Source: Curtobacterium sp. PhB115
GTDB taxonomy: Bacteria; Actinomycetota; Actinomycetes; Actinomycetales; Microbacteriaceae
Direction: 5' to 3'
Assembly: GCF_003752025.1 (NCBI RefSeq)
Contig: NZ_RJKR01000007.1
Span: 186,001-250,000, forward strand
Length of the DNA: 64,000 nt
Shown: positions 17,085 to 26,033 of the stretch, piece by piece
Position numbering within the stretch: the stretch's first letter is position 1
Layout: each line of letters starts with the position of its first letter
Position numbers and translations under genes: made by a program
The notes under the pieces: model-generated
The model's input: only the letters and a program-made list of their open reading frames with translations
Told to the model about the DNA's origin: nothing
The model's database searches: none

Positions 17085-17489
17085 TCAGAACTGGATGTAC
17101 CCGTTCCAATCCCGCTCCGCATCTGACCCGTCCTCCCCGAAAACGTCGGGATCAACCGGGAAGTGCTCGTTCCGGAAGTGATCGAGCGACGCCCGAGCCT
17201 TGTCCCGCAGCGCCGAAACATCCTCTGTGGGGTGCATACGAGACAGCATCGCGGTCCGTCGCTCCAGGACCGCATCCCACATCTGGCGACGGCTCACCTC
17301 GGCCACCAGCTGTCCGGCGACCAACATCGAGTGGAACTCGAGCGATCCCGCGAACCGATCCATCAGCGTGATCAGATCCCGATCTTTCACCCCCGTGAAG
17401 ACGTTGGGCTGCCGGTTTTGCTGCTCTATCATCCAGCGCACCTGCGCTCGCGCGTCCTCGAACGCCTGCCCTTCTGGATCCTCTGGCAT
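17085..17489 (-). CDS. Hypothetical protein
   Basis: A 134-residue hydrophilic, mostly helical protein (MPEDPEGQAFEDARAQVRWM). Start ATG 17489 has a strong GGGAGGGGGAA site upstream, and the open frame extends a further 17 codons that are less likely. It contains QNRQPNVFTG and many Arg/Asp/Glu residues, with no hydrophobic segment. I recognise no family. It stands alone between the antitoxin-like array and the arsenic block. Confidence 0.55.
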   Translation of the reverse strand: MPEDPEGQAFEDARAQVRWMIEQQNRQPNVFTGVKDRDLITLMDRFAGSLEFHSMLVAGQLVAEVSRRQMWDAVLERRTAMLSRMHPTEDVSALRDKARASLDHFRNEHFPVDPDVFGEDGSDAERDWNGYIQF

Positions 17490-17603
17490 GACTTCCCCCT
17501 CCCGCCACAGCACGATGCATCGGGCATTGGCGATGTACAACAGTAGGCAGCTTCGGTCTGTGTCGTGCTTCTGGCTTCGCTCCCTATCGGGACGGCCTGG
17601 TCA

Positions 17604-17999
17604 CTACGGGTTGAGGAGCTCTCGTTCGATGCGTTCTGTGACGGCGTCCCGCATCGGGCGCACGTCCTCTGGCGACCAGGAGGTGGGGTCGGGGAAGGAC
17701 CACTCGTGGACCGCGCCGCGGGGTTCGGTGGGGAGTTCGAGGCCGGGCTTCATGAGGACGACGATGTCCGCGTGCTCGAGCAGGTCGGCCGTCACGCGCC
17801 GAGGCACGCGTCCGGTGATGTCGAGTCCGAGCTCGCCCACTGTCGCGGCGATCGATGGGTTCACCTCGCCGGCGGGGCTGACGCCGGCGGAGGTGGCCGT
17901 GTACCGGTCGGGTGCTGCGATTTCGAGGAGCGCTGCTCCGAGCTGTGAGCGGCCGGAGTTGTGTTTACAGATGAACAGGACGGTGGGCTTCGTGGTCAT
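17604..17999 (-). CDS. arsC: Arsenate reductase, low-molecular-weight phosphatase type (second copy)
   Basis: A 131-residue LMW-PTP fold protein with the active-site loop CKHNSGRSQ (Cys11) and the late acidic segment FPDPTSWSPEDVRPMRD. This class reduces arsenate to arsenite using mycothiol or thioredoxin systems. ATG 17999 has GGAG eight bases upstream, and the GTG at 18008 is possible. It is the last gene of a five-gene reverse operon and a diverged paralogue of the arsC at 19433. Confidence 0.85.
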   Translation of the reverse strand: MTTKPTVLFICKHNSGRSQLGAALLEIAAPDRYTATSAGVSPAGEVNPSIAATVGELGLDITGRVPRRVTADLLEHADIVVLMKPGLELPTEPRGAVHEWSFPDPTSWSPEDVRPMRDAVTERIERELLNP

Positions 18000-18014
18000 G
18001 GCTGCCACTCCCGG

Positions 18015-19412
18015 TCAGTTGGTGCAGCACGAGGTGCTGTCAGTAGACGGCGCAGGCGTAGTGCAGCAGGCAGCGTCGTCAGCGGCAGGAGTGACGGTGG
18101 CGGCTGGGGTGGTGCAGCAGGAGCTGCCGCCGATGTCGGTGGAGCAGACGCCCGTTTCGGGGAGGACGAGCTCGAGCTGTCGCGCTCCGGTGTGGTCGCC
18201 GGCGAGTTCGGCGGCGATGGAGCGGACTTGCTCGTACCCGGTGAGGAGCAGGAACGTGGGTGCGCGGCCGTAGGACTTCATCCCGGCGATGAAGAAGTTC
18301 GGCTCCGGGTGCGCCAGCTCGGCGACGCCGTGCGGGGGCACGGACCCGCAGGAGTGCAGGTTCGGGTCGATCAGCGGTGCAAGCGCCCGGGGAGCTTCGA
18401 CGATATCGTCGAGGCCCAGGCGGATCTCTCGGAGCATGTCCAGGTCGGGTCGGAACCCGGTCGCGTTCACGATCACGTCGACGGTCACCACGAAGGGCTC
18501 GCCGGCACGTCGACCGACGACGGTGACCTGATCGCCGTCGGGCCGGACGTCATCGATCTCGAACGACGCGATCTGCTGCACCTGAGCGGACTCGACGAGC
18601 CCGTGGACGGTGGACCCGAGCTGCCCGCGGGCGGCGAGCCCGTCGGCGGCGTCGGCGCCGAGCCGGGCGGTGCCAGCGTTCCGGACAGCCCACAGCACGT
18701 CGGTACCCGGCGCGGTCTTTGCGAGGCTGGCGAGCTTGATGAGCGTGTTCGCCGCGGAGTGGCCGGCACCGACGACCAGGACCCGTCGTCCGGCGAATCG
18801 GGCGCGGTCAACACCGAGGACGTCGGGCAGCGCGTGGACGACTCGGTCGCCGAGGTCCGCGGCGGGTGCGAGCCCAGCGGCAGTGAGGGGGTTCGGGGAC
18901 GTGTAGGTGCCGGAGGTGTCGACGACCGCACGCGCAGTCACGTCAGTGACGCCGTCGGCGGTGTAGAGGCGGAGCAGGAACGGGGTGTCGGCGCGGCCGG
19001 TGGAGCGGGTGCGGTCCATCCCCTGCCGTGACACTGCCTCCACGCGGGTGCCGTACTGGATCACCGGTGCGAGCTGCGGGGTCGCAGCCAGGGGCGCCAG
19101 GTACGTGTCGACGAGGTCCTGGCCGGTGGGCAGGGATGATGCCCGGGGTGCTTCCCAGCCGGTGGCTTCCAAGAGACGCTGCGCGGCAGGGTCGATGACG
19201 TACTGCCACGGGGAGAACAGGCGCGTGTGCCCCCACGCGCGGACGCTCGTCCCGACGGCGGGCCCGGCTTCGTAGACGACGACGTCGAGGCCGCGCTCGA
19301 GGAGGTGCGCGGCCGCGGCGAGTCCGACGGGGCCGGCGCCGATGACGGCGACGGGGAGTCCGGTGAAGCGGTCCGCGTCGGTCCGGGGTGGGACGGTGAG
19401 GGTGAGCGTCAT
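18015..19412 (-). CDS. ArsO-like flavin monooxygenase with Cys-pair tail
   Basis: A 465-residue FAD/NAD(P)-dependent oxidoreductase. The FAD motif is GAGPVGLAAAAHL (about 25-37), and a second dinucleotide motif VVGAGHSAANT lies in the centre. The region VNATGFRPDLDM is the usual third motif. ArsO-like flavoproteins occur in actinobacterial ars operons, but their reaction is poorly defined. The C-terminal 45 residues are unusual: a Ser/Thr/Ala-rich tail with three Cys-Cys pairs (SSCCTT, AACCTT, TSCCTN), which may bind arsenite or a soft metal. It lies between two arsC genes in one operon. Confidence 0.8.
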   Translation of the reverse strand: MTLTLTVPPRTDADRFTGLPVAVIGAGPVGLAAAAHLLERGLDVVVYEAGPAVGTSVRAWGHTRLFSPWQYVIDPAAQRLLEATGWEAPRASSLPTGQDLVDTYLAPLAATPQLAPVIQYGTRVEAVSRQGMDRTRSTGRADTPFLLRLYTADGVTDVTARAVVDTSGTYTSPNPLTAAGLAPAADLGDRVVHALPDVLGVDRARFAGRRVLVVGAGHSAANTLIKLASLAKTAPGTDVLWAVRNAGTARLGADAADGLAARGQLGSTVHGLVESAQVQQIASFEIDDVRPDGDQVTVVGRRAGEPFVVTVDVIVNATGFRPDLDMLREIRLGLDDIVEAPRALAPLIDPNLHSCGSVPPHGVAELAHPEPNFFIAGMKSYGRAPTFLLLTGYEQVRSIAAELAGDHTGARQLELVLPETGVCSTDIGGSSCCTTPAATVTPAADDAACCTTPAPSTDSTSCCTN

Positions 19413-19432
19413 GGTCTGCGGCTTCCTGGTCG

Positions 19433-19849
19433 TTACGCGGTTGCTTCGGCGGGCAGCAGCTCGTTGAGGAGCGTCTGGACGCGGTGCTTGATGTCGTCGC
19501 GGATGGGGCGGACGTCCTCGATGCCGCGGCCGGCGGGGTCAGTGAGTTCCCAGTCCTCGTACCGCTTGCCGGGGAAGATCGGGCAGGCGTCGCCGCAGCC
19601 CATGGTGATCACGGCGTCGGAGTCGCGGACGGCGTCGGTGGTGAGGATCTTCGGCTGGTTGCCGGCGATGTCGATGCCGTCTTCGGCCATCGCCTGGATC
19701 GCGATCGGGTTGATCTGGTCCTTCGGCGCACTGCCGGCGGAGAGGACCTCGACGCGGTCGCCGCCGAGGGCCTGTGCGTAGCCGGCGGCCATCTGGGAGC
19801 GTCCGGCGTTGTGGACGCAGACGAACAGGATCGTGGGCTTGTCACTCAT
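19433..19849 (-). CDS. arsC: Arsenate reductase, low-molecular-weight phosphatase type
   Basis: A 138-residue protein with CVHNAGRSQ (Cys11), TMGCGDACP in the middle (the extra cysteines of the thioredoxin-coupled class) and WELTDPAGR near the end. It reduces arsenate to arsenite for export by the neighbouring ArsB. ATG 19849 is 21 bases after the arsB stop, in one operon with it. The three-cysteine pattern differs from the copy at 17604, so the two may use different reductants. Confidence 0.9.
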   Translation of the reverse strand: MSDKPTILFVCVHNAGRSQMAAGYAQALGGDRVEVLSAGSAPKDQINPIAIQAMAEDGIDIAGNQPKILTTDAVRDSDAVITMGCGDACPIFPGKRYEDWELTDPAGRGIEDVRPIRDDIKHRVQTLLNELLPAEATA

Positions 19850-19869
19850 GAGTGTGTGTCTTTCCGGGT

Positions 19870-21273
19870 TCAGTGGATGAGGGTGAGCCAGCCGGCGAGG
19901 GCGGCGAGGGTGATGGCGAGGACGGGGATGGTGAGGATGATGCCGGTGCGGAAGTACTGCCCCCACCCGATGTGGATGCCCTTCTTCTCCAGTACGTGCA
20001 GCCACAGCAGCGTCGCGAGGGAGCCGATGGGCGTGATCTTCGGGCCGAGGTCGGAGCCGATGACGTTGGCGTAGACCATCACCTCGTGCGTGAGCCCGGT
20101 CGCTCCGGCACCGCCGATGGCAAGGGCGGCGATGAGGACGGTGGGCATGTTGTTCATCAGCGATGCGAGGATCGCGATGGTGAACCCGACGCCTAGCGCC
20201 GTGACGAGGACCCCGTGGTCACCAAACACGTCAAACAGCTTCGCGAGGTAGTCGGTGAGCCCCTGGTTCTGCAGGCCGTAGACGACGAGGTACATGCCGA
20301 TGGAGAACAGCACGATCTGCCACGGTGCCTCCCGGATCGTCTTCCACACCGGAATCACCCGCCCCGACGCCGCCCCCGCACCGCCACCGGCGGCACGGAC
20401 GGTGGCGGTGCCGCCGGTGGTGACCAGGACCGGTGCAGCCTCCGCGCGGGCGAAGAGGAACGCGGGCTGCCGGGCGGCAACGAGCACGATCACGACCGCC
20501 CCGACGCCAGCGACGGCCGCGAGGGGCACACCGAGTGGGTCGGCGGCGAAGTAGCCGACGAGCAGCAGGGCGAGGACGACCCAACCGGCGCGGAACGTCG
20601 CCCGGTCCGTGATCGCGGCGGTGGGGCTGGTGAGGGCGAGGACGTCGTACCGCTTCGGGATGCTCCTACCGAAGTAGAGCAGCAGCATGCCGAGGGAGGC
20701 CAAGACGGAGACGATGCCGACGGGGATCATGACGGCGGCGTACTCGGCGAAGCCGAGGTGGAAGTAGTCAGCGGAGACGATGTTGACCAGATTCGACACC
20801 ACCAGCGGCAGGCTGCCGGTGTCCGCGATGAACCCCGTGGCGAGGATGAACCCGAGCGCCGCCTTCTGCGGCATGTTCAGTGCCCGGAGCATCCCGACGA
20901 CGATCGGGGTGAGGATCAACGCGGCACCGTCATTGGCGAACACCGCCGCGATGACCGCGCCGAGGCCGACGATCAGGACGAACAACAGCCAGCCGTTGCC
21001 GCGACCCCAGCGGGCGACGTGGAGCGCTGCCCACTCGAAGAACCCGGCCTCGTCGAGGATCAACGAGATCAACACCACCGCGACGAACGTCAACGTCGCG
21101 TTCCACACGATCCCGACAACGGTCGGAATGTCGGAGAGGCCGACGACGGTGGTGGCGAGGGCGATGACGGCGCCGATGAGCGCGGTGTACCCGATCGGGA
21201 AGCCCTTGGGCTGCCAGATCACCACCACGAGCGTCGCGACGAAGATCGCCGCCGCGACCACAGCCAACACCAT
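19870..21273 (-). CDS. arsB: ArsB arsenite efflux permease
   Basis: A 467-residue membrane protein with about twelve hydrophobic segments. Diagnostic stretches of the ArsB/NhaD superfamily include [27 protein letters not shown] (read in parts), [12 protein letters not shown], a central basic loop and LMNNMPTVL. It exports arsenite or antimonite with the proton gradient. Its ATG overlaps the stop of the FAD reductase gene by one base, so the two are translationally coupled. Confidence 0.9.
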   Translation of the reverse strand: MVLAVVAAAIFVATLVVVIWQPKGFPIGYTALIGAVIALATTVVGLSDIPTVVGIVWNATLTFVAVVLISLILDEAGFFEWAALHVARWGRGNGWLLFVLIVGLGAVIAAVFANDGAALILTPIVVGMLRALNMPQKAALGFILATGFIADTGSLPLVVSNLVNIVSADYFHLGFAEYAAVMIPVGIVSVLASLGMLLLYFGRSIPKRYDVLALTSPTAAITDRATFRAGWVVLALLLVGYFAADPLGVPLAAVAGVGAVVIVLVAARQPAFLFARAEAAPVLVTTGGTATVRAAGGGAGAASGRVIPVWKTIREAPWQIVLFSIGMYLVVYGLQNQGLTDYLAKLFDVFGDHGVLVTALGVGFTIAILASLMNNMPTVLIAALAIGGAGATGLTHEVMVYANVIGSDLGPKITPIGSLATLLWLHVLEKKGIHIGWGQYFRTGIILTIPVLAITLAALAGWLTLIH

Positions 21274-22676
21274 CAGGCGGTCACCCCGGCCTGATTCACT
21301 GCAGCCTGGTTCGCCGCGGCGGCGGCGCGTTCCCAGCCCTGCGCGGCCACCTGCACAGCGTCCCACGGGGACCCGAGCGGCGGCGTGTAGGAGAGGTCGA
21401 GGTCGATGACGTCGTCCACGGTGAGTTCCGCGTGGAGGGCGGTGGCGAACGTGTCGATGCGCTTGCTGATCTCCGCAGTGCGCTGCCCGACGATCTGCGC
21501 GCCGAGGAGCCGACCGGTGGCCTGGTCGCCGGTGACGCTGATCGTCAGCGGGACGGCGCCCGGGTAGTACCGCTTGTGGTCATCCGCCACCGTCACCCGC
21601 GTCAGCGGAGACACGTCCAGTGGGCCGGTCTCGTGCTGGCGGAGGCCGGTGCGGGCGGCGACGAGGTCGAACACCTTCACCACCTGCGTCCCCACGGAAC
21701 CTGCGAAGACCTTGCTGCCGCCGAGCATGTTCTCCCCGGCGACGCGGCCCTGCTTGTGCGCCGTCGTCCCGAGCGGCAACCAGGTGGTGCCGAGGAGGCG
21801 ATGGTGCGTCACGATGCAGTCACCGGCAGCCCACACGTGCGGCACCCCGGTGCGCATGGACTCGTCGACGACGATCGCGCCGGCGTGGCCCAGCCGGGCG
21901 CCGGCGGCGACGGCGAGGTCCGTGACCGGGCGGACACCGACGCAGACCACGACGAGCGCGAACGTGCCCTCCGCGTCACCGGAGGTCGAGCTGGTGGCGA
22001 CGCGCCACTGCCCACCGCCTGCCGGGGTAATCCCAGTGACGGTGGAACCCGTCAGGACGGTTGCGCCGTGGCGGCGGACTTCCGCGGTGACGAGGGAACC
22101 GAGTTCCGGGTCGAGGGTGGAGAGCACTTCCGGGCCGCGCTGGATCAGTGTCGTGTCGAACCCACGGGCGACGAGCCCTTCGGTCATCTCCAGGCCGATG
22201 TAGCCGGCGCCGACGACCGCGACCGGGCTCCCTGCCGGCAGCAGCTCGAGGGCAGCGACGACCTGTTCCGCATCGGTCATGGAGTGCAGTAGGTGGATGC
22301 CCGGTTCACCGAACGGGACCCCAGCCGGGCGCACCGGCTCGGCGCCGGTGCCGACCAGCAGCTCGTCGTAGGAGATCTCCTCCTCGCCGCCGGGGCAGGT
22401 AACCATGAGGCGACGACGGTCGACGTCGACGGCGGAAGCCCACGTGGAGGAGCGGACGGTCATGCCGGCGGCTTCGAGGTCCGCGCGGGTGCGGTGCGCG
22501 AGGGACCCTTCCGTGGCGACGTCGCCGGACACCCAGTACGGGATGCCGCAGATGGAGAAGTTCGGGAACTCGTCCGCGAGCACCACCGTCACATCCGTCG
22601 ACGGGTCGAGTTCACGGGCGCGGAGCGCCGCGGCGATACCGGCGTCGCTGCCACCGACGGCGAGGAGGTGAGTCAT
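21273..22676 (-). CDS. CoA-disulfide reductase-like FAD oxidoreductase in ars operon
   Basis: A 467-residue pyridine nucleotide-disulfide oxidoreductase. It has [15 protein letters not shown] at the N-terminus, the single redox cysteine in [12 protein letters not shown] (about residue 43), [12 protein letters not shown] for NAD(P), and a C-terminal dimerisation domain with PPLGSPWD. The family includes CoA-disulfide reductase and NADH oxidase. As first gene of the ars operon it may supply reducing power or recycle thiols used in arsenate reduction, which is inferred from position. The promoter region is shared with the divergent arsR. Confidence 0.85.
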   Translation of the reverse strand: MTHLLAVGGSDAGIAAALRARELDPSTDVTVVLADEFPNFSICGIPYWVSGDVATEGSLAHRTRADLEAAGMTVRSSTWASAVDVDRRRLMVTCPGGEEEISYDELLVGTGAEPVRPAGVPFGEPGIHLLHSMTDAEQVVAALELLPAGSPVAVVGAGYIGLEMTEGLVARGFDTTLIQRGPEVLSTLDPELGSLVTAEVRRHGATVLTGSTVTGITPAGGGQWRVATSSTSGDAEGTFALVVVCVGVRPVTDLAVAAGARLGHAGAIVVDESMRTGVPHVWAAGDCIVTHHRLLGTTWLPLGTTAHKQGRVAGENMLGGSKVFAGSVGTQVVKVFDLVAARTGLRQHETGPLDVSPLTRVTVADDHKRYYPGAVPLTISVTGDQATGRLLGAQIVGQRTAEISKRIDTFATALHAELTVDDVIDLDLSYTPPLGSPWDAVQVAAQGWERAAAAANQAAVNQAGVTA

Positions 22677-22735
22677 CAGGCTGGTCCTTCACGGATCGAG
22701 CGGGAGCCGGAACCCGGCGCCTACATCGAAGCACG

Positions 22736-22745
22736 TCGATATCGA
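22736..22745. promoter_or_regulatory. Palindrome in the arsR/ars operon divergent promoter
   Basis: TCGATATCGA is a perfect 10-base palindrome in the 116-base gap between the divergent ars operon and arsR, within a longer A/T-richer patch (CGATATCGATGAACGCAAAT). It is a plausible part of the ArsR operator. The exact half-sites cannot be fixed by eye. Confidence 0.4.
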
Positions 22746-22792
22746 TGAACGCAAATATAGACGCGTGTCGAAGTCCGTGGGAGGATGAGCCC

Positions 22793-23146
22793 ATGACGAT
22801 CGAGCTGCTTCCCATCCAGGACGTCACCGCGTGCTGCTCGCCCGTCACCACCGAGGCGATGGACCAGGCATCCGCGGAGGTCCTCGCGAAGTCGCTCAAG
22901 GCGATCGCCGACCCGGCACGGCTCCGGCTGATCTCGATGGTCGCCGCACACGACGGAGCCGAAGCATGCGTATGTGACCTGCAGGAGCCGCTCGGCCTGT
23001 CCCAGCCGACGGTGTCGCACCACTTGAAGGTCCTCGTCGATGCGGGCATCCTGCACCGTGAGAAGCGCGGCACGTGGGCGTACTTCTCGCTCGTCCCAGG
23101 TGCTCTCGACACCCTCGCCGGCCTCATCACCGCACCGACGCGCTAA
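22793..23146 (+). CDS. arsR: ArsR family arsenite-responsive repressor
   Basis: A 117-residue winged-helix repressor. LKAIADPARLRLISMV, ACVCDL (Cys pair of the metal site), LGLSQPTVSHHLKVL (recognition helix) and KRGTWAYFSL (wing) are all in place. An N-terminal CC (ACCSP) may add a ligand. It would release the divergent operon when arsenite binds. ATG 22793 follows GGGAGGATGAG. The MerR gene converges on it 16 bases downstream. Confidence 0.9.
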   Translation: MTIELLPIQDVTACCSPVTTEAMDQASAEVLAKSLKAIADPARLRLISMVAAHDGAEACVCDLQEPLGLSQPTVSHHLKVLVDAGILHREKRGTWAYFSLVPGALDTLAGLITAPTR

Positions 23147-23161
23147 CCCTCGGCCGCGCGG

Positions 23162-23593
23162 TTACCTTCTCCGGGGACGCCGAGCAGTTGCCCCGATGCC
23201 GTCGACGATGACGCACTGCGTGCTGCAGTGCTCATCACGGTCCGGGCATCCGGCGAAGTCCTGATCCGCTTGCGCCAACCGCCCGCGCAACTGCTGCAGG
23301 CGAGCGATCTTGTCGTCGATCTCCTGAAGACGTAGAGCGAGGACTGGCCGCATGGTGTCGCGGACGTCCGTGCAGGATCGGGTGTCAACCGTGACGAGGT
23401 GCTCGGCGACGTCGACGAGGGAGAAGCCGAGCTCTTTGCTCGCCTGGATGAACCCGACCCGCTCGATCGCGGCGTCGTCGTAATCGCGGTACCCGTTCTC
23501 GAGCCGGCGGCTGCCAATCAGGCCAAGGGACTCGTAGTACCGCAGCGTGGTCGCAGCGACACCGGTTCTGCGGCTGGCTTCCGAGATGCGCAC
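23162..23593 (-). CDS. MerR family metal-responsive activator
   Basis: A 143-residue protein: an HTH with RISEASRRTGVAATTLRYYESLGLI, the second part ENGYRDYDD, then a coiled-coil dimerisation helix (about 85-120). Candidate ligands are Cys in RSCTDV and the Cys-rich tail AGCPDRDEHCSTQC. GTG 23593 gives the canonical start. It is divergent from an ACR3-like exporter, with a classic MerR promoter between. The spacing of the tail cysteines suggests a soft metal or metalloid ligand. Confidence 0.85.
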   Translation of the reverse strand: MRISEASRRTGVAATTLRYYESLGLIGSRRLENGYRDYDDAAIERVGFIQASKELGFSLVDVAEHLVTVDTRSCTDVRDTMRPVLALRLQEIDDKIARLQQLRGRLAQADQDFAGCPDRDEHCSTQCVIVDGIGATARRPRRR

Positions 23594-23609
23594 GTCAGCA
23601 GCGTACGAC

Positions 23610-23641
23610 TTGACCTTCCAGCGCACTGGAACGTTTAGGGT
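23610..23641 (+). promoter_or_regulatory. MerR-type promoter/operator for the exporter gene
   Basis: TTGACC (23610-23615) and TAGGGT (23636-23641) are 20 bases apart, longer than the normal 17, as in MerR-activated promoters. Between them lies the inverted repeat TTCCAGCGCACTGGAA (23616-23631). The direction points to the gene at 23682. MerR proteins untwist such a promoter when the ligand binds. Confidence 0.8.
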
Positions 23642-23681
23642 CAACGTTCGTGCACACCCCCGATGCGGCCGGAGCGTCCCG

Positions 23682-24659
23682 GTGAAGCGGCTCGTCTCCG
23701 TCATGGAGGATCACCAGATCCTGCTCTACCTGGCCGCGATCGCCATCGGCGCCGGAGCAGGACTAGTGCTGCCCGGAGCGGAGCACCTCGAGGTCGGTAT
23801 CAACCCCGTCCTCGGCCTCCTGCTCTACGCGACGTTCCTCGGGGTGCCATTCGCCGCGATCGGACGAGCGGTCCGAGACGTTCGCTTCCTCGGCACAGTC
23901 CTCGTGCTGAACTTCATCGTCGTGCCGGTCGTGGTGTTCGCCCTGTCCAGGTTCGTTGCCGGCGACCCGCCACTGCTCTTCGGCGTGCTGCTGGTGCTGC
24001 TGACACCCTGCATCGACTACGTCATCGTGTTCTCCGGCCTCGCCGGCGGTGCGTCCGCGCGACTCCTCGCGGCGGCACCCCTCCTGATGCTGGTGCAGAT
24101 CCTGCTGCTCCCCGTCTACTTGCTGCTGTTCATCGGCCCCACCGGGGTTGCCGCAGTCGAGATCGGACCGTTCGTCGAAGCGTTCCTCGTCCTGATCGTC
24201 TTGCCGCTGGCTACAGCGGCGGCGACGCAGGCACTCGCGAAGCGGACGCGGATCGCCCGGCGTGTCGAGGGGGTGATGCAGGGTCTGATGGTGCCGCTGA
24301 TGATGGCGACTCTGTTCGTGGTCGTCGCCTCACAGGCGGGAGCGGTCGCAGACAACGTCAGTCGACTCATCGTGTTGGTGCCCGTCTACGGGGCGTTCCT
24401 GGTGGTGATGGCCGCACTCGGGATGGCCGCGGGCAAGATGGCCAGGCTCGACGTCCCCAGCTGGCGTGCACTGGTGTTCAGCGGCGCGACGCGGAACTCC
24501 CTCGTCGTCCTCCCGCTTGCCCTCGCACTCCCAGCCGACCTCGGGCTCGCGCCCGTCGTCGTGGTGACCCAGACCCTCGTCGAGCTCGTCGGCATGATCA
24601 TCTACGTGCGGGTGGTGCCGTGGCTGATTCCGTCGAGGGTGAGCATGGTCAACACCTGA
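23682..24659 (+). CDS. ACR3-like arsenic exporter (bile acid:sodium symporter superfamily)
   Basis: A 325-residue integral membrane protein with about ten helices. The fourth-helix region LLTPCIDYVIVFSGLAGG carries the single conserved cysteine of the ACR3/BASS arsenite permeases. Later stretches include TRNSLVVLPLALALP. GTG 23682 (MKRLVSVMEDH) has GGAG seven bases upstream and is preferred to ATG 23703. It is transcribed from the MerR-type promoter and thus regulated separately from the arsB operon. Assignment to arsenite is by family. Related BASS proteins carry organic acids. Confidence 0.75.
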   Translation: MKRLVSVMEDHQILLYLAAIAIGAGAGLVLPGAEHLEVGINPVLGLLLYATFLGVPFAAIGRAVRDVRFLGTVLVLNFIVVPVVVFALSRFVAGDPPLLFGVLLVLLTPCIDYVIVFSGLAGGASARLLAAAPLLMLVQILLLPVYLLLFIGPTGVAAVEIGPFVEAFLVLIVLPLATAAATQALAKRTRIARRVEGVMQGLMVPLMMATLFVVVASQAGAVADNVSRLIVLVPVYGAFLVVMAALGMAAGKMARLDVPSWRALVFSGATRNSLVVLPLALALPADLGLAPVVVVTQTLVELVGMIIYVRVVPWLIPSRVSMVNT

Positions 24660-24691
24660 AGGTTCGCTCGACCGCGGCGCGGGTGCGGGAC

Positions 24692-25330
24692 CTAGGTGTT
24701 GAGCTCGTCGGTAACGAGCGCGGAAAGTGTGCCCGGGCCGTCGATGGCACCAAGTACGCGGGCCGCGACGCGACCCTTCGTGTCGAGCACGATCGTCGTC
24801 GGGACAGCATTTGGTGCGACTTGGCCCGATAGAGCCAGCTGCATGCGCCCTTCGTTCGCGTCGATGACTGACGGGTAGCGGACGGTGAAGCGGCGCTCGA
24901 ATGCGTCAGCGGTGGACTGCTGATCGCGCACGTTGACGCCGATGAACTGGACGTCTTGATCTTGGAAGCGGTCGTTGACGGCGTTGAGGTGCTTCGCTTC
25001 CGCTCGGCATGGTGGGCAGCTGGCGTACCAGAAGTTGATGACGACGACGGTGCCGGCGAGGTCGTCGGAGTTGAAGCGGGTGCCGTCGCTGGTGGTCACG
25101 TCGAAGCTGATGGGGTCGGTTCGGCCGGCGGGTGGCACCTGGGTCACAGCGCCGTCGCCGGAGACATAGTTCTGAGTTGTGCCGGACTTGTACTGTCCGG
25201 CGAGGTCGTCGTTGCTGCTGTCCGAGCAGCCCGTGACGACTAGGGCGACGAGAAGAGCTGCTGCGCTGGTCAGCGTGCCTCGGAGGCGGTTCGGGTGGAG
25301 ATGGTGCGCCTGTCCACTTCGGGTCGTCAT
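24692..25330 (-). CDS. TlpA/ResA-like thiol-disulfide lipoprotein
   Basis: A 212-residue protein with a signal peptide ending in the lipobox VVTGC (about residue 35), then a thioredoxin fold with the redox motif WYASCPPCRAE and the cis-proline region NAVPTTIVLD. It would reduce or oxidise disulfides outside the membrane, as in cytochrome maturation or protection of metal-binding cysteines. Its ATG overlaps the upstream stop by one base, so it is the last gene of copC-M23-DsbA-TlpA. Confidence 0.85.
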   Translation of the reverse strand: MTTRSGQAHHLHPNRLRGTLTSAAALLVALVVTGCSDSSNDDLAGQYKSGTTQNYVSGDGAVTQVPPAGRTDPISFDVTTSDGTRFNSDDLAGTVVVINFWYASCPPCRAEAKHLNAVNDRFQDQDVQFIGVNVRDQQSTADAFERRFTVRYPSVIDANEGRMQLALSGQVAPNAVPTTIVLDTKGRVAARVLGAIDGPGTLSALVTDELNT

Positions 25331-26016
25331 CAGCCGTCCTGCCGTTCGAGCGCGGTGGTGATGGCTCGTTCGAGGTCGTCGTAGGTGCTGAGTTGCACGA
25401 GTTCACCGTCGACGAAGAACGAGGGGGTGCTCTGCACCCCGAGAGCGGCGCCGTCGGTAACGTCTTGCTGGATGCGGTCGCGGACACTCTTGCTGGCAAC
25501 GTCGCGGTCGTATTCGTCCATGTTCAGGCCGAGGTCTTCGGCGTATCCGCGGAATCGGTCGGCTTGGGAGTCGGTTCCGCGTTCGCCCCATTCCTTCTGG
25601 GTGCTGAACAGGCGCTGGTACATGGGTTCGAGCTGGTCTTGCCGGGCGGCTGCCTCGACCGCGGTGGCGGCGTTGCGGGCGTTGCCGTGGCCGGGGAGGG
25701 GGAAGTAGCGGAACGCGAAGTTCACGTCGCCGGCATAGTCCTTCCGGAGCTGTTCGACGTAGGGGTAGAAGCCGCCGCACGCTTCGCATTCGAAGTCCAG
25801 GAACTCGACGACGGTGACGCCGCTGGTGCCGGGCGTTCCGAGGAGGTGGGTGTCGTCGCGGACGAGCGGCGCGGCAGGCGCCGTGGTCGTGGTCCCGGCG
25901 GTCGAGGTGTCGGTGCTGGGTGTGCTGACACGGAGGATGACGGCGATCACGACGATGAGGACAATGACGCCGGCGATGATGCCGGAGGTGATCCCGATAC
26001 GGGCACTGCGGGTCAT
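25330..26016 (-). CDS. Membrane-anchored DsbA-like thioredoxin-fold protein
   Basis: A 228-residue protein with one N-terminal transmembrane anchor (about 8-28), a Thr/Ser/Ala-rich linker and a DsbA-type domain. FLDFECEACGGFYP holds the CxxC and VQSTPSFFVDG the cis-proline loop. Such proteins (DsbA/BdbD-like) form disulfides in exported proteins. It sits one base from the TlpA-like gene and 17 bases after the M23 gene, so they probably act together in the envelope. Confidence 0.85.
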   Translation of the reverse strand: MTRSARIGITSGIIAGVIVLIVVIAVILRVSTPSTDTSTAGTTTTAPAAPLVRDDTHLLGTPGTSGVTVVEFLDFECEACGGFYPYVEQLRKDYAGDVNFAFRYFPLPGHGNARNAATAVEAAARQDQLEPMYQRLFSTQKEWGERGTDSQADRFRGYAEDLGLNMDEYDRDVASKSVRDRIQQDVTDGAALGVQSTPSFFVDGELVQLSTYDDLERAITTALERQDG

Positions 26017-26033
26017 GGCGGGGCTCCTAGGGG

